Assembly: GCA_039800965.1 (NCBI GenBank)
Contig: JBDLPS010000058.1
Coordinates: 1 to 5,657 of the forward strand
Length of the DNA: 5,657 bases
Reading direction: 5' to 3'
Source: ZC4RG30 sp039800965
Lineage (GTDB): Bacteria > Pseudomonadota > Gammaproteobacteria > Steroidobacterales > Steroidobacteraceae
In this document: piece after piece, positions 4,771-5,657 of the stretch
How positions within the stretch are numbered: position 1 is the stretch's first letter
Layout of the letters: each line of letters begins with the position of its first letter
Translations under genes and position numbers: made by a program
Notes under the pieces: model-generated
Databases searched by the model: none
Told to the model about the DNA's origin: nothing
Seen by the model: the letters and a program-made list of their open reading frames with translations, nothing else

Positions 4771-5657
4771 GGAATCCTCCAGGCCGAGGCAGCCGCGGCA
4801 AAGGCGGCGGTTTCCCCGTCCAGCGCGCTGTTGTCGCCGGGCGGGAAGTAACTGAGCTTCACGACGACGGTGTGCGTCGCCGGGTCGATGTAGATGTACT
4901 GGCCCTGCAGGCCGATGGCGGCGAACGCCTCGCTGTTCGCGTAGGTCCACCACTGCAGGCCATAGCCGCCGCGCTGGCTGTCCTCCGGTCCGAAGGGCTG
5001 CGTGGACTGGCGGATCCAGTCCGCGGAAACGATGCGGTGCCCGTTGGCCACGCCGCCATCGAGGACCATCTGGCCCACGCGCGCGAAATCGCGCAGCGTT
5101 GCGTTGAAGCCGGCACCACTGAACTCGCGGCCCGTGCCGGGCTGGCCATCCATGATGTAGAAGCCGTCTGCCTCCGCACCCAGCGGCTCCCACAGGCAAC
5201 GCGTCGTATAGGCCGCCACGCTGCCGCCGACCGCGCGCTCGATGAGCCAGCCCAGCACCGCGGTGTCGATGGTCTTGTACTGGAAGACCGTGCCCGGCGT
5301 ATGGATGCGCGGCAGCTTCTGGGCCACTTCCGCAAAGCGCGTCTGGTTCTTCACCAGCGACGAGATATGGTTGCTCGCCGCGCGCCCCGGGTGTTCGAAG
5401 TCGTAGCGCTCCTCGTAGTCCACGCCCGAACGCATCTGCATCACGTGGCGGATCGAGACGCCCTCGTAGCCGCTGCCCTTGAGTTCAGGGATGTACTTGG
5501 AGATCGGCGTGTCCAGCGAATCGATCTTGCCGTCGGCCAGCGCGCAGCCGACCAGGATGGACGTGACGGACTTCGTCATCGACCAGGCGATGAAGCGCGA
5601 CGCGGCGTCGGCACCGTTGCGATAGGTTTCGCTGACGATGCGGCCGTCCTTCATGAC
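4767..5657 (-). CDS. Beta-lactamase-family serine hydrolase (class C / EstB / 6-aminohexanoate-dimer hydrolase-like), N-terminus missing
   Basis: The frame enters from the right edge (first whole codon 5657-5655, Val) and stops with TGA at 4769-4767, leaving about 296 residues of a protein usually near 350-450. The Met codon at 5654 is internal: VMKDGRIVSETY is the conserved strand before the nucleophile in this family. Numbering from that Met, the SxxK motif is S25-M-T-K28 (WSMTKS), with Ser25 as nucleophile and Lys28 as base. The Tyr motif is FQYKTIDTAVLGWLIE with Tyr126, and GLQGQYIYIDP near 248-257 takes the place of the KTG box. The YK(T/S)IDTxVLGW form is typical of 6-aminohexanoate-dimer hydrolase-like and esterase members rather than true AmpC, so amide or ester hydrolysis of an unknown substrate is more likely than beta-lactam resistance. 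Whether it has a signal peptide cannot be seen. It is the first visible gene of the minus-strand unit and overlaps the next gene by ATGA. Confidence 0.92.
   Translation of the reverse strand, partial: VMKDGRIVSETYRNGADAASRFIAWSMTKSVTSILVGCALADGKIDSLDTPISKYIPELKGSGYEGVSIRHVMQMRSGVDYEERYDFEHPGRAASNHISSLVKNQTRFAEVAQKLPRIHTPGTVFQYKTIDTAVLGWLIERAVGGSVAAYTTRCLWEPLGAEADGFYIMDGQPGTGREFSGAGFNATLRDFARVGQMVLDGGVANGHRIVSADWIRQSTQPFGPEDSQRGGYGLQWWTYANSEAFAAIGLQGQYIYIDPATHTVVVKLSYFPPGDNSALDGETAAFAAAASAWRIP
4776..4780 (-). promoter_or_regulatory. Strong ribosome binding site (GGAGG) inside upstream gene
   Basis: The minus strand reads GGAGG, a near-consensus Shine-Dalgarno, within the last codons of the serine hydrolase gene and 5 nt before the ATG at 4770 (8 nt before the second ATG at 4767). 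It fixes the start of the NTF2-like protein; the same frame is open up to 5199 but that part is antiparallel shadow sequence. Its position in coding sequence of the preceding gene supports translational coupling. Confidence 0.8.

Noticed and set aside
3586..4851. A 421-codon open frame on the plus strand antisense to the NTF2-like and lipoprotein genes
   Set aside because: The real genes on the minus strand have signal peptides, catalytic motifs and a GGAGG site. The antisense translation is low-complexity Arg/Ala/Val-rich and has no domain.
4767..5657. Antibiotic-resistance beta-lactamase
   Set aside because: The fold and SxxK motif are shared, but the Tyr motif and the third box differ from AmpC, so a resistance call is not supported.

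Overview
The window is a 5.66 kb piece of a high-GC, densely packed proteobacterial chromosome. The best guess is a gammaproteobacterium of Xanthomonadales type, although a betaproteobacterium cannot be excluded. The grounds are a short outer-membrane beta-barrel ending in Phe, a lipoprotein with a Leu-Ala-Gly-Cys lipobox, tiny intergenic gaps, and GTG starts beside ATG. No rRNA, tRNA, CRISPR array, insertion sequence or phage gene is visible. Taxonomy is inference from sequence style only.

Left block, plus strand (1-2487): three tightly linked genes form the known but biochemically unresolved alpha-E / transglutaminase / Anbu cluster. The alpha-E protein gene is missing only its first codons at the window edge. 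It overlaps the transglutaminase-like gene by 4 bp (GTGA), and 10 bp later comes Anbu, a bacterial proteasome-related Ntn-hydrolase with an intact Thr/Asp/Lys active site. Comparative genomics has proposed that such clusters, usually with a circularly permuted ATP-grasp gene (probably just upstream of this window), make or remove a peptide-like modification and couple it to proteolysis. Substrate and product are unknown, so this is the most interesting part of the window.

Middle (2557-3222): a monocistronic or weakly linked gene for a signal-peptide-bearing outer-membrane beta-barrel protein of 221 residues. Its stop codon overlaps the stop codon of the convergent gene on the other strand (shared CTAG).

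Right block, minus strand (5657 down to 3219): a compact three-gene unit, read right to left. It holds a beta-lactamase-fold serine hydrolase (N-terminus beyond the window edge), a secreted protein that looks like two tandem NTF2-like domains, and a lipoprotein with a lytic-transglycosylase (SLT) domain. The first two overlap by 4 bp (ATGA) and the third starts 7 bp after the second ends, so co-transcription and translational coupling are likely. At least the last two products carry export signals, so this looks like an envelope or periplasm module. A shared pathway is not proven by the sequence.

There is no stretch of 300 bp without a gene. The largest non-coding gap is 69 bp (2488-2556).
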